NCBI GenBank assembly: GCA_046757725.1
Contig: JBHHYU010000007.1
Coordinates: forward strand, 1 to 64,000
Direction: 5' to 3'
Origin: JBHHYU01 sp046757725
GTDB taxonomy: Bacteria > Desulfobacterota > Binatia > UBA9968
DNA: 64,000 bases
Part shown: one piece after another, positions 33,327 through 41,634 of the stretch
Layout of the letters: the number at the start of each line of letters is the position of its first letter
Position numbering within the stretch: position 1 is the first letter of the stretch
Notes under the pieces: generated by a model
What the model was told of the DNA's origin: nothing
Databases searched by the model: none
What the model saw: the letters and a program-made list of their open reading frames with translations, nothing else
Position numbers and translations under genes: made by a program

Positions 33327-34834
33327 GGACGGACCTCCTTCCCCTGGGTCCATTCCATGTCCGCCTTAAGGGAGAAGGTCTCACGACCATCCCTCCTTCG
33401 AGTGGAAGGTGCATTGAATCGTACATTCTTAAATAACAGGGAACGCTCGAGAATCGGGACCAGGTTGGAGGCATTCTCCGCACTACCCCGAAGCTCTATG
33501 CGACCGTCTCGATATTTCAGATTAGAAAGGTAGGCGCTTCCCGGCATGATGCGGGAAAGCTCGTCCAGGGCGTGAAGAATCGCTCCCCTGCGATCGCCTA
33601 ACCTGGAGAGAGGAGAGATCTGTTTGCGCAGCTTCTGGAGTTCTTCTTCTTTACGGCGCAGAGATTTGACATAGGGTTCAACCTTGTCGATCTCTGTTTG
33701 AAGCCGGGTGAGCCGAATCTCGTCCTTTATAGGGTAGCTCGCTCCCCAAACGATCAACCCAACCAAAAATAAAATAGTGAGGCAGGTATTCAGCCAGGAA
33801 AGCGCACTTCCCCAGCCCTCGTCACCATCATCGGAAAGAAGATTGACCGTAAAGGTTGCCTCCCGAAGCCCGTGCAACGCAGCCCCGACTGCAGGAAGGT
33901 AACAGGGATGGTTCACTCCCTTACCTCCGAACGTCCCTTCTCCTGCCAGTTCCATCAGATCCTGAGGGGCAAGCGGCTCCTGATCTACGGCGGGGAGAAA
34001 ATCCGCGATGTCTCCCCAGCTAAAAAATCTGGTAGACCCACGTAGGGAAGTCTGAAAGAGTTCTCTTCCAGGGCCTAGGATCAAGTCATCTTGAGGCAAC
34101 CAATGGGTAAAGAGAATCTCCGGTTTTTGCCCCCAGCCATTGTTTTCGCCGTTTAGTCCGATCATTTCCCACGCATGATCCTGACTTCCCAAAACAAGAG
34201 CTGGACCGGAAAGACCACCAGTGCAATAGAAAAGATAATTGGAAAGTGCTGTAGCTGCCGGCTCTACCCCTTTGGGCTTCACGCCGAAATCGGACAGGGC
34301 ATCGAAAATCTCATCCAAGATTTGTTTGGGAACGGCAAAGAGAAGAACCCCCACTTTGTCCCCTCTTCTCCCGATTGGCAAACAATCGTAATAGACTTGC
34401 TCCTGGCGGAAAGGGAGCAGCCTTTTGATCTCATAGTTCACGACCTGCCGCAAGTTTTCCTCTGCAAGGTGGGGTAAAAAGAGGGAACGCGCTACCACAT
34501 GATCCGAAGAAAGGCAGATGTAAACCGGATCATTAGCCGGCCGGAAGTGGGGCAAAAGGGAATGGATCGCTTCCCTCAAGGCCTGCCGACGTGTCTCCGA
34601 CTCTTCTCTTAGCGCCACCTCCCTTACGTCATCAGGAATCCAGCCGGTTAAAGAGGATATTTCGGTGGCACTCCTCCTAGGCGGGATATTTCGTGCCTCC
34701 TCTTCGGCTACGGAAAGGCGACAAAGATTTTTGCGCATGCGTACAAGGGAAACGCGATCCGTCATCACATAGATCCCCACGCTCTGGAGAAAATCGGCCC
34801 TAGCCAAACTTTGAAACCATCGAGGGTAAATCAA
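33323..34834 (-). CDS. gspL: Type II secretion protein GspL (PilM/PilN-like fusion)
   Basis: GspL links the cytoplasmic ATPase GspE to the membrane platform. The 503-residue protein has an actin-like PilM/GspL cytoplasmic region (about 15-330; VNYEIKRLLPFRQEQVYYD is typical), a membrane segment (about 345-365; TCLTILFLVGLIVWGAS), a coiled coil (370-410) and a PilN-like periplasmic domain (ALDELSRIMPGSAYLSNL). It starts at TTG 34834 with GGAGAG about six bases upstream. It is coupled to gspM by a 4-base overlap. Confidence 0.88.
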   Translation of the reverse strand: MIYPRWFQSLARADFLQSVGIYVMTDRVSLVRMRKNLCRLSVAEEEARNIPPRRSATEISSLTGWIPDDVREVALREESETRRQALREAIHSLLPHFRPANDPVYICLSSDHVVARSLFLPHLAEENLRQVVNYEIKRLLPFRQEQVYYDCLPIGRRGDKVGVLLFAVPKQILDEIFDALSDFGVKPKGVEPAATALSNYLFYCTGGLSGPALVLGSQDHAWEMIGLNGENNGWGQKPEILFTHWLPQDDLILGPGRELFQTSLRGSTRFFSWGDIADFLPAVDQEPLAPQDLMELAGEGTFGGKGVNHPCYLPAVGAALHGLREATFTVNLLSDDGDEGWGSALSWLNTCLTILFLVGLIVWGASYPIKDEIRLTRLQTEIDKVEPYVKSLRRKEEELQKLRKQISPLSRLGDRRGAILHALDELSRIMPGSAYLSNLKYRDGRIELRGSAENASNLVPILERSLLFKNVRFNAPSTRRRDGRETFSLKADMEWTQGKEVRP

Positions 34835-34883
34835 GTGTTACTCTCCATCAAACAAGTAGCCTAAGGGGACTCCTCTGTGCGCC

Positions 34884-35906
34884 CTATAACCTCCCGGTCT
34901 CCCGATCTACCCAGCGTACAAGTTCAAATCCTCGATTGCCCCCTACGACTCGAACCACACCCCTGACCCGGCGCTGAGTGGAAGACTCCGCTTGATGTCC
35001 TAAAGCTTCAATGGTAATCACAGAAGGGGTCGTAAAAACAAATTGTCGGAGCGCCGCATTCCCAGCCGTTATTCCTAAAAGCTGCATGAGGTCTGCGAGG
35101 GTTTTTTCAGAGAGCTGTTCTCTCTCCTTCACAAACTCTTGACTTTTCTCCAAAGACAACCCCACAAGCACGCGGATGACGGTGGCTGAAGCCGTTCGTA
35201 GGTTAACCCGATTCATAGGACTGTCCACAGTGAAAATTTCGTTTAACCCCACTTTCCGAAAATCATCATCCCCAGTCTCGCCCTGTCCATAAAAAAGCTC
35301 TCGGCTCATTCCTCGCACCCAAAGGAGGTCTTCAACCGCATCGAATGTACCATTCTTCGCGGTATACGGAGGGGAAAGGGAAAGGTAGTAGTCGTTTTCC
35401 GCCCCATTGGTCCTATGAAGATCATCTCTGTCACGCCAATCCAAAATTGAATCGATCAGAATAGTCCGGCGAGGCTCTTCAACATTGAGGTTCTCAAAGA
35501 TACGTCCCAAGGTTTCTGAGTCAGCCCGATTAAGGTTGATTTTTCCACCTTCATCAACCAGACGAACACGGTAAACACCCTCTCCCAGATTTCCCTTGTG
35601 CCAACGACCATCTACGATTTCCTGGGGCGGTGCCAGGGTCGCCTCCGCTCCAAGACCCCGGCTCTGTTCTGCCCGTTCTTCCAGGAGGTGAAAAAGCCCT
35701 TTCTCAAAACCCGCAAGCGCCAGATAATAGCCTTCGGCCTCTTCCGTGTAATGGTGCGTCGCCATTCCCTCTTCTCGAACTGAAGAGCTAAAGTTAAACG
35801 CCACAACAAAGAGAAAAATAAAGATCCACAGCACAACCACCAGGGCTACACCCCGGTCCCTGGACAAATGAAGGTTTCTCAAACTGAACTTCAAGATGGA
35901 CGTCAT
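34884..35906 (-). CDS. gspK: Type II secretion minor pseudopilin GspK
   Basis: GspK caps the pseudopilus tip. From ATG 35906 it has 340 residues. After a short basic leader the hydrophobic helix GVALVVVLWIFIFLFVVAF appears, as in prepilin-type proteins, followed by the GspK globular domains with NLNRADSETLGRIF and a helix-hairpin-like NLRTASATVIRVLVGL near the end. The chosen start overlaps the gspJ stop (ATGA); the ORF extending to 36020 lies inside gspJ and is not protein-like. Confidence 0.9.
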   Translation of the reverse strand: MTSILKFSLRNLHLSRDRGVALVVVLWIFIFLFVVAFNFSSSVREEGMATHHYTEEAEGYYLALAGFEKGLFHLLEERAEQSRGLGAEATLAPPQEIVDGRWHKGNLGEGVYRVRLVDEGGKINLNRADSETLGRIFENLNVEEPRRTILIDSILDWRDRDDLHRTNGAENDYYLSLSPPYTAKNGTFDAVEDLLWVRGMSRELFYGQGETGDDDFRKVGLNEIFTVDSPMNRVNLRTASATVIRVLVGLSLEKSQEFVKEREQLSEKTLADLMQLLGITAGNAALRQFVFTTPSVITIEALGHQAESSTQRRVRGVVRVVGGNRGFELVRWVDRETGRL

Positions 35907-36532
35907 TGTCCCAAAACGCTCATCATGATTGGGAAAACCCAGTGCTTCATCTTCCCTTGCTTTCCCTGATGGCTCAGGCGAACCGCTCGAGGGAGTTGTC
36001 TCCGTTCGCTCCCATCCCAAGTGGGGAGCCAGTTCTCGTCTTCGCTCTTAGGATCTAGATAATCTATGTGAAACTCTTTTATTTCCCGGAGGAGAACAAT
36101 ACTATTTATGTAACCCTCACCCTCCACTTCACCTTCCGTCCACGCTGGGATCTCTTCCTTAAGGACCAAGACCCCGGATTCCTCCGCATCCGAGGTTAGG
36201 CTCACCTTGGCCATACCTCTACCCCCCAATCCCAGGGACTGCGCCGACACAAAGGTAAGCTGTTTTTCTTCACCGGAAAAAAAGACAGCGGGATCCCGTG
36301 GCGAGGAGCGGTAGGGATAGGCCGACCGTATATACCTCCCTAAAATATCCACAAGGGAACGAAGCTTCTCACTCTTTTCCGAACGAGCCTCCCACCTCTC
36401 CACTGACCGATGAGCCACATAGAAGACCCCATAGAGAATGGTCACCATCAGGGCCAAGAGTGCCATGGCAATGGATAGCTCGATCAAAGTGAACCCAGTT
36501 GAGTCTTTAAAACCTAAAGATTGAGATTTCAT
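35903..36532 (-). CDS. gspJ: Type II secretion minor pseudopilin GspJ
   Basis: GspJ is a minor pseudopilin at the pseudopilus tip. The 209-residue protein has the prepilin cleavage motif DSTG/FTLIELSIAMAL with Glu at position 5 after the cut, then a hydrophobic helix and a globular beta domain. The start is ATG 36532, overlapping the gspI stop by four bases (ATGA). Length and order between gspI and gspK support the name. Confidence 0.9.
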   Translation of the reverse strand: MKSQSLGFKDSTGFTLIELSIAMALLALMVTILYGVFYVAHRSVERWEARSEKSEKLRSLVDILGRYIRSAYPYRSSPRDPAVFFSGEEKQLTFVSAQSLGLGGRGMAKVSLTSDAEESGVLVLKEEIPAWTEGEVEGEGYINSIVLLREIKEFHIDYLDPKSEDENWLPTWDGSERRQLPRAVRLSHQGKQGKMKHWVFPIMMSVLGQ

Positions 36533-36951
36533 GGATTTTTCTTTACCAAACGCAATGTCTTCATCGCCAACGGCCTCCCACGCCCCCGATTCCCATACCG
36601 CATCCTCAGCGTAATTTCCTTTAGCTCCCAACGGTTGGACCGAAGCAGTGCCGGCTCCTCCTGAGGAAGAGTTTGAATCTCAAGCCTCCAGCGATATCCG
36701 TCTCCAGAGGATTCCCTTCCCCCCCCCTCCTGTAATGTACGACGGATCAAAACTCTGTTCATGAACTGTACGCTATAGGCCGCCGCCTCAGTCTTCTCCG
36801 AACTCTTCCACCCTAAGCGTAGATCCCGAGAAAAAAGTTCGAGCAGCGTCACTACTCCCAGCCCCACAATCGCCATCGCCACCACCACCTCAAGAAGAGT
36901 AAATCCCTTGTGAGTTGGGGGTATTGAGTTTTGAGTGTTCAGAGTCCCCAA
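36529..36951 (-). CDS. gspI: Type II secretion minor pseudopilin GspI
   Basis: Minor pseudopilin of 140 residues. The prepilin peptidase site is HKG/FTLLEVVVAMAIVGLG with Glu5. The start is TTG at 36951; a GGGAGG site eight bases upstream, lying inside the end of gspH, supports it. The 15-residue leader (GTLNTQNSIPPTHK after Met) is encoded almost entirely by tandem heptamer repeats, so it seems to have grown from repeat DNA. It is coupled to gspJ by ATGA. Confidence 0.88.
   Translation of the reverse strand: MGTLNTQNSIPPTHKGFTLLEVVVAMAIVGLGVVTLLELFSRDLRLGWKSSEKTEAAAYSVQFMNRVLIRRTLQEGGGRESSGDGYRWRLEIQTLPQEEPALLRSNRWELKEITLRMRYGNRGRGRPLAMKTLRLVKKNP
36907..36948. repeat. Tandem heptamer repeat inside gspI start
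   Basis: Six 7-base units on the plus strand: cttgtga, gttgggg, gtattga, gttttga, gtgttca, gagtccc. They encode, on the minus strand, the leader peptide of GspI. Confidence 0.65.
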
Positions 36952-36953
36952 GG

Positions 36954-37415
36954 TTATTTCCTCCCCCGTTTAACGACCACCTTCCCTGTAAGCGGGTCGA
37001 AGCCAATGGTATAAGACGCCGAGCCTGTATGGTTTGAAATTCCGATCTTCCCGCCAAGGGCACTTCCGTTTGGGAAGAAAAGAAACTGTTTCAGCCCCCC
37101 TCCCAGGGCCTCGCCCCCTTCGATTCCTGTAATCTTGAGGTCCGATGATAAAAAGACCTTTTTTTTTCTAAAGATTCGGTAGCTATTTTCCACTGGATTG
37201 AGAATAAGGCGCTGGAGAGTGTTCTCATACACGGCTCTGCTGCGCAAGGTGCGAGCCGTAGCGGCAAGTTTCAGAGCGGATTGTCTTAGCTCTCGTTTTC
37301 TAAGCCCTCGACCAATCGACGGCAGGACAATCAGGCTACTCAGTCCAATAAGCAGAAGCACTACCAGAAGCTCTAAAAGGGAAAAACCCCGTTCACCCGC
37401 CCCAGCTCGTAACAT
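36954..37415 (-). CDS. gspH: Type II secretion minor pseudopilin GspH
   Basis: GspH-like minor pseudopilin of 153 residues. The leader ends at GERG/FSLLELLVVLLLIGL with Glu5 after the cut, followed by the GspH domain of strands ending in GKVVVKRG. ATG at 37415 is chosen, giving a short leader and a GAGGGG site about ten bases upstream; a longer ORF to 37556 would add an unlikely 47 residues. The start lies inside the last 23 bases of gspG. Confidence 0.85.
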   Translation of the reverse strand: MLRAGAGERGFSLLELLVVLLLIGLSSLIVLPSIGRGLRKRELRQSALKLAATARTLRSRAVYENTLQRLILNPVENSYRIFRKKKVFLSSDLKITGIEGGEALGGGLKQFLFFPNGSALGGKIGISNHTGSASYTIGFDPLTGKVVVKRGRK

Positions 37416-37824
37416 CGCGGTTTTGCCCCTCACCTCCCGGAGCTCCATCGGCGCCGTAAGAGAAAAGGTCGTAAGGACCATGCTCCCCAGGACTGCGATA
37501 AATATACGGCGCCCCCCACGGATCCTCCGGAACTTTCTTTTTAAGATACGGCCCATCCCAGCGCTCTGAACCTCCAGGCGAGCGGCTCAAGGCATCCAAT
37601 CCCTCTTGACTGGTAGGATAGCGCCCCATATCGAGGCGCAGAGTATCAAGAGCCGTTCCTAAAAGCTCGACCTGGGCCTGGGCCGCCTTGACTTTTGCCT
37701 TTTCTTCTTGATGCAGAAAACGAGGGGCTACCAGGGCAGCAAGCAGGCCGATGATTACCATCACTACGAGAAGCTCTATCAGCGTAAAACCGGCAGATCC
37801 GGAGAGTTTAATCAGAGATGTCAT
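37393..37824 (-). CDS. gspG: Type II secretion major pseudopilin GspG
   Basis: GspG is the main subunit of the pseudopilus. The 143-residue protein has the cleavage site GSAG/FTLIELLVVMVIIGLLAA and the family-diagnostic calcium-site and C-terminal segments: RYPTSQEGLDAL, WDGPYLKK, DPWGAPYIYRSPG and YDLFSYGADG. ATG at 37824 gives a normal short leader. Its end overlaps gspH by 23 bases. Confidence 0.95.
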   Translation of the reverse strand: MTSLIKLSGSAGFTLIELLVVMVIIGLLAALVAPRFLHQEEKAKVKAAQAQVELLGTALDTLRLDMGRYPTSQEGLDALSRSPGGSERWDGPYLKKKVPEDPWGAPYIYRSPGEHGPYDLFSYGADGAPGGEGQNRDVTSWGG

Positions 37825-37885
37825 TATTGCTCGCTGGCCCCGTCTGTTGCTTCGCTTCCTTCTCAATTTTTTCTCGCTGTCTTTC

Positions 37886-39106
37886 TCAAAGGGGTAAGTC
37901 ATTAATACTAAAGATCGCAAGTAACATAGAGATCACTACAACACCGACCACCAATCCCATTCCAAGAATTAACACTGGTTCTAAAAGAGTGGTGAGACGT
38001 TTAGTTGTGCGCTTCACCTCCTGGTCGTAATAGTCGGCTACATTGGTCAGCATTCCCTCAAGTCTGCCTGTCTCCTCGCCTACAGCTATCATATGCAAGG
38101 CGAGAGCAGGAAAGAGTCTGCTTTCTGCGAGCGGCCCTGCGATTCCTTTCCCCTCCCTCACCCTGTTTTGAACCTGTGCTATCGCCCCTGCCACCAGTCG
38201 ATTTCCAACCACCCCCTGAACCGTGCCCATCGCCTCTAACAGCGGCACTCCGCCCTTGAGCAGCGCAGCCAGGGTCCGGGTAAAACGGGCCACCTCAAGT
38301 TTGCGCAGGAGGTCACCCAACACCCACAGGTTCAGCCGCCAACGATCCCATCGAAGCCTCCCTTCACCAGTCCGGATATAAAAGGTCCCGCCAGCGGCAC
38401 CTACAATCAACAGCAAAAGGATTACCCATCCGTGATGAGACAGTCCGTCACTGAACTCGATGAGAAGAGTGGTCATCCAAGGAAGGGCTTCGTTAACATC
38501 CTTAAATATAACGGAAAACTTCGGAATCACATAAACAAAAAGGACCATCAGCGAAAGCCCGGCGACAGTAGTAAGAAGTACAGGGTAGGTCAAAGCCGAT
38601 TTCAGATCCTCCCGCAGTTCTAAAGAGCGTTCGATATAATCCACCAGATAGTGCAACACTTTCTCTAGAATTCCCCCTGACTCTCCCGCACGGATCATAT
38701 TCACGTAGAGCCGGGGAAACACCTCTGGGTGATCCGCCATAGAAACGGCCAGAGGCCTGCCCGCACGAACTCCTTCCAGAAGGAGGCTTACAACCCTTTT
38801 AAACTCTTCCTTGGCAACCAGATTGCTGAGGATGGAAAGGGCGCGGTCGAGAGGAAGCCCCGCTCCAATCAGTGTACTTAGCTCTCGGGTAAAATTGAGG
38901 AGTTCCTGTTGGGTTACCTTTTTCCGGAGAAAGAAGGCAAAGGAGCTTTGGAGCGCTGTTGCTGCCTCACCTGGTAAAGCAATCTTTAAAGGGATAAGAC
39001 CCATGGTATGGAGCCTGGATACAACTCCATGCTCGGCCTCGGCCTCCATGACTCCTTCAACTAACTTGCCTGAATGATCTGCGGCCCGGTATTCAAAGAG
39101 CGCCAT
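37886..39106 (-). CDS. gspF: Type II secretion inner-membrane protein GspF
   Basis: GspF is the polytopic platform protein of type II secretion. The 406-residue protein has two repeated GspF domains (about 70-195 and 270-395) and three membrane segments (near 170-190, 220-240 and 375-400). Motifs are TRELSTLIGAGLPLDRAL, VNMIRAGESGG, RTLAALLKGGVPLLEA and MIAVGEETGRLEGML. The start follows GAGAG. It lies 250 bases after gspE. Confidence 0.95.
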   Translation of the reverse strand: MALFEYRAADHSGKLVEGVMEAEAEHGVVSRLHTMGLIPLKIALPGEAATALQSSFAFFLRKKVTQQELLNFTRELSTLIGAGLPLDRALSILSNLVAKEEFKRVVSLLLEGVRAGRPLAVSMADHPEVFPRLYVNMIRAGESGGILEKVLHYLVDYIERSLELREDLKSALTYPVLLTTVAGLSLMVLFVYVIPKFSVIFKDVNEALPWMTTLLIEFSDGLSHHGWVILLLLIVGAAGGTFYIRTGEGRLRWDRWRLNLWVLGDLLRKLEVARFTRTLAALLKGGVPLLEAMGTVQGVVGNRLVAGAIAQVQNRVREGKGIAGPLAESRLFPALALHMIAVGEETGRLEGMLTNVADYYDQEVKRTTKRLTTLLEPVLILGMGLVVGVVVISMLLAIFSINDLPL

Positions 39107-39295
39107 CTCTCTCAGTTCCCTTATTCTTGCAACCTTACACCGTTGCAGACATCTCCCTTAGAAGTCGTTGGCCAGGAATCAGAATCTACACGCTGTGTCT
39201 GACTACTGGATCCCGGATTCTGCAGCTTCCTTTGCTTCGTTCGTACCCTCACGTAGCATCCGGTGGTCAGAAATTAAAACCAAAAGAACTCTCCT

Positions 39296-39330
39296 CAGAA
39301 TTCTGACTTCTCTATTCTGTACTCTCCCAT
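39296..39330. repeat. Tandem heptamer repeat between gspE and gspF
   Basis: Five 7-base units: cagaatt, ctgactt, ctctatt, ctgtact, ctcccat. Further degenerate units appear towards 39170. The gap (39107-39353) has no gene. Confidence 0.6.
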
Positions 39331-39353
39331 CATCGTTTAATCCCTTGTGCCCT

Positions 39354-41063
39354 CTAGTTGATCCCCGCCTCCTCCCTTGTGACCCGCAGTACCTCTGTCA
39401 GTGTGGTGGTCCCATCACAGGCCTTCTGCCACCCATCTTCTCTTAAACTGCCCATGCCTTGAGTTATAGCCAGGCTACGAAGAGTAGCTACATCTGCCCG
39501 CTCCACAATAAGTTTGCAAAGCTCGGGGCTTGCTGGAAGAAGTTCAAAGATACCCACTCGCCCGAGATATCCTGTGCCGCTACAGGTCTCACAACCGTTC
39601 GCCTCCCAGAAGGTGTGCGGGAGTCCTCCATTTATTTTGGTCATTTCCTTCACCTGACCCTGAAACTGAGCAGAGGCTACTTCCGTTCGACAGTCCGTAC
39701 AGAGCCGGCGCACGAGTCTCTGGGCCAAGACACCTAGAAGAGAAGAGGCAAGGAGATAATCTTGTACTCCCATTTCCAACAGACGGGAGATGGCGCCAGG
39801 GGCATCATTGGTGTGCAACGTGGAAAACACGAGATGGCCTGTGAGCGCAGCTTGGACGGCAATTTCCGCCGTCTCAAAATCACGAATCTCTCCCACCATG
39901 ATGATATCGGGATCTTGTCGAACGATGGAACGTAACCCACTCGCAAAAGTAAGGCCAATTTGAGGCTTTACTTGGATTTGGTTGATGCCGCTCAGTTGAT
40001 ACTCTACTGGGTCTTCTATGGTAATTATTTTCTTGCCCGGGTTGTTGATTTTCTGCAGGGCCCCGTAAAGCGTTGTGGTCTTGCCACTACCCGTAGGCCC
40101 AGTAACCAAAACCATTCCATAGGGTTTGGAGATCATCTCCCCGAAATGCTGGTGCATGGCCGGTGAAAACCCGAGGGACTCAAGATCAGCGAATATCTGA
40201 GACCGCTCTAGCAGGCGAATAACAACGCTCTCCCCATAGAGAGTTGGCATTGTCGCAATACGGAGGTCAACGTCTTTACCAGCGAGTTTAACCTTGATCC
40301 TACCGTCCTGGGGAAGCCGTCTCTCAGCAATATTGAGTTGAGCAAGTATCTTTAAACGGGAGATGATAGCGGCTTTGAATTGCCGTGCCGGCGGATCTAT
40401 TTCATGAAGCAACCCGTCAATCCGATAGCGTACCTTGATTTGGTCTTCAAACGGCTCGATATGGATATCCGAGGCCCGACTTTCAAGGGCCCTGCTGAGC
40501 ATTTGATTCACTAGACGGATGACCGGCACTTCGGAGGCCAGATCACGCAGATGCTCCACTTCGTCCTCATCCACGACCTCTCCCTCTCGCGAGGCAGGTG
40601 AATCCACCAAAGAGCCGCTTGGGTCGGTATTGCCAAAAAGGGCCTCGATGCGGGCTGTGATCTCTGTTTCCTTAGCTAATCGAGGTCTGACCCTGAGCCC
40701 GGTCGCTACTTCCAGCGCATGGAACTGTGCGAGATCCGTCGGGTCCGCGGTGGCCACAAGGAGGTCTTGGCCGTCTAACTTAATAGGAACCATTCTAGCT
40801 AGCTTGAGAAAATCGATGGCATCAAACAAAGGTTCCATAGGAAGAGGAACCAACGGGAAGTCTTTTAAGGAAACCAACGGGATCCCAAGGTGATCGCTAA
40901 GGAGCGGTAATAGGTCCTCCTCAGAGATGAAACCTAATTCTACGACCAGACGTGCCAGTGGAGTGTTTTGGTCCTGCTGCAGTTTGAGGATTCGCCCCAG
41001 CTCCTCACTGGACACGATACCACGTTCTCTTAACCGCTCTCCGAAGGTCAAGTAGGTTCCCAT
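39354..41063 (-). CDS. gspE: Type II secretion ATPase GspE
   Basis: GspE powers type II secretion. The 569-residue protein has an N-terminal GspE/PilB domain (about 1-150), then the ATPase with VTGPTGSGKTTTLYGAL (Walker A), ITIEDPVEYQL (Asp box), QDPDIIMVGEIRD (Walker B) and TGHLVFSTLHTND (His box). A Cys4 zinc motif is visible (CTDC and CETCSGTGY). It is first in the gsp order on the minus strand. Pilus ATPase PilB is the alternative, but the surrounding gsp genes decide it. Confidence 0.95.
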   Translation of the reverse strand: MGTYLTFGERLRERGIVSSEELGRILKLQQDQNTPLARLVVELGFISEEDLLPLLSDHLGIPLVSLKDFPLVPLPMEPLFDAIDFLKLARMVPIKLDGQDLLVATADPTDLAQFHALEVATGLRVRPRLAKETEITARIEALFGNTDPSGSLVDSPASREGEVVDEDEVEHLRDLASEVPVIRLVNQMLSRALESRASDIHIEPFEDQIKVRYRIDGLLHEIDPPARQFKAAIISRLKILAQLNIAERRLPQDGRIKVKLAGKDVDLRIATMPTLYGESVVIRLLERSQIFADLESLGFSPAMHQHFGEMISKPYGMVLVTGPTGSGKTTTLYGALQKINNPGKKIITIEDPVEYQLSGINQIQVKPQIGLTFASGLRSIVRQDPDIIMVGEIRDFETAEIAVQAALTGHLVFSTLHTNDAPGAISRLLEMGVQDYLLASSLLGVLAQRLVRRLCTDCRTEVASAQFQGQVKEMTKINGGLPHTFWEANGCETCSGTGYLGRVGIFELLPASPELCKLIVERADVATLRSLAITQGMGSLREDGWQKACDGTTTLTEVLRVTREEAGIN

Positions 41064-41124
41064 TCTCGTTTCTGCAGTTACTCTTCTTATACCTTAGCGT
41101 TCAGCTTGAGAATCCAAGGCAAAC

Positions 41125-41201
41125 GGATTCAGTAATCAGAATTTAGAAGTCCCCCTCCCAAATCTGGATTCTATCTTATGATTTCTGGATTTCGGTTCGT
41201 C
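41125..41201. repeat. Long heptamer repeat, about eleven degenerate copies
   Basis: A run of eleven 7-base units beginning ggattca, gtaatca, gaattta and ending gattcta, tcttatg, atttctg, gatttcg. It fills the gap between the cupin gene and gspE, where the gsp promoter would also be expected. Confidence 0.6.
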
Positions 41202-41220
41202 CCCGGATCCCTTTGAACTC

Positions 41221-41589
41221 TTATTTTGCCCTTACCCTCCCATATCGATCTTCCAAACGAACCACATCCTCCAGCTCCGGTGTCGAGGCCTCTAAAACAT
41301 CACAGTCCTCAAGAGCGGCCATCCGGTGCGTCACTCCTGGGGTAATATGAAAACAGTCCCCGGGTTTAAGCCGGAGGACTTTTCTCTCGGTGGCTTCCTG
41401 TACCTCTAACTCCATAGCGCCATGAAGCAAGTGGATAGCCTCATCTTTGACGCGGTGATACTGAAGGCTTAGGGATTCTCCCACGTTGATATGAAGGATC
41501 TTCCCTACGTAGCGGTCGGTATGGGCCCAGATCATCTCGTAGCCCCAGGGTTTTTTCAGCCTTGTTCCTCTATGTACCTGATCCTGCAT
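41221..41589 (-). CDS. Cupin protein, mannose-6-phosphate isomerase type II-like
   Basis: A 122-residue single cupin domain like the C-terminal part of type II phosphomannose isomerase / mannose-1-phosphate guanylyltransferase. Seen are RPWG-like KKPWGYEMIW, SLQYHRVKDEAIHLLHG with the metal-binding His and Glu, and LKPGDCFHITPGVTHR. It could interconvert fructose- and mannose-6-phosphate or be a regulatory cupin. Its place beside GDP-fucose genes, whose precursor is GDP-mannose, fits the former. Confidence 0.8.
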   Translation of the reverse strand: MQDQVHRGTRLKKPWGYEMIWAHTDRYVGKILHINVGESLSLQYHRVKDEAIHLLHGAMELEVQEATERKVLRLKPGDCFHITPGVTHRMAALEDCDVLEASTPELEDVVRLEDRYGRVRAK

Positions 41590-41634
41590 TTCTACCCGCC
41601 TATAATAGCAAATTCCGACAGTGGGAAAAACCGT

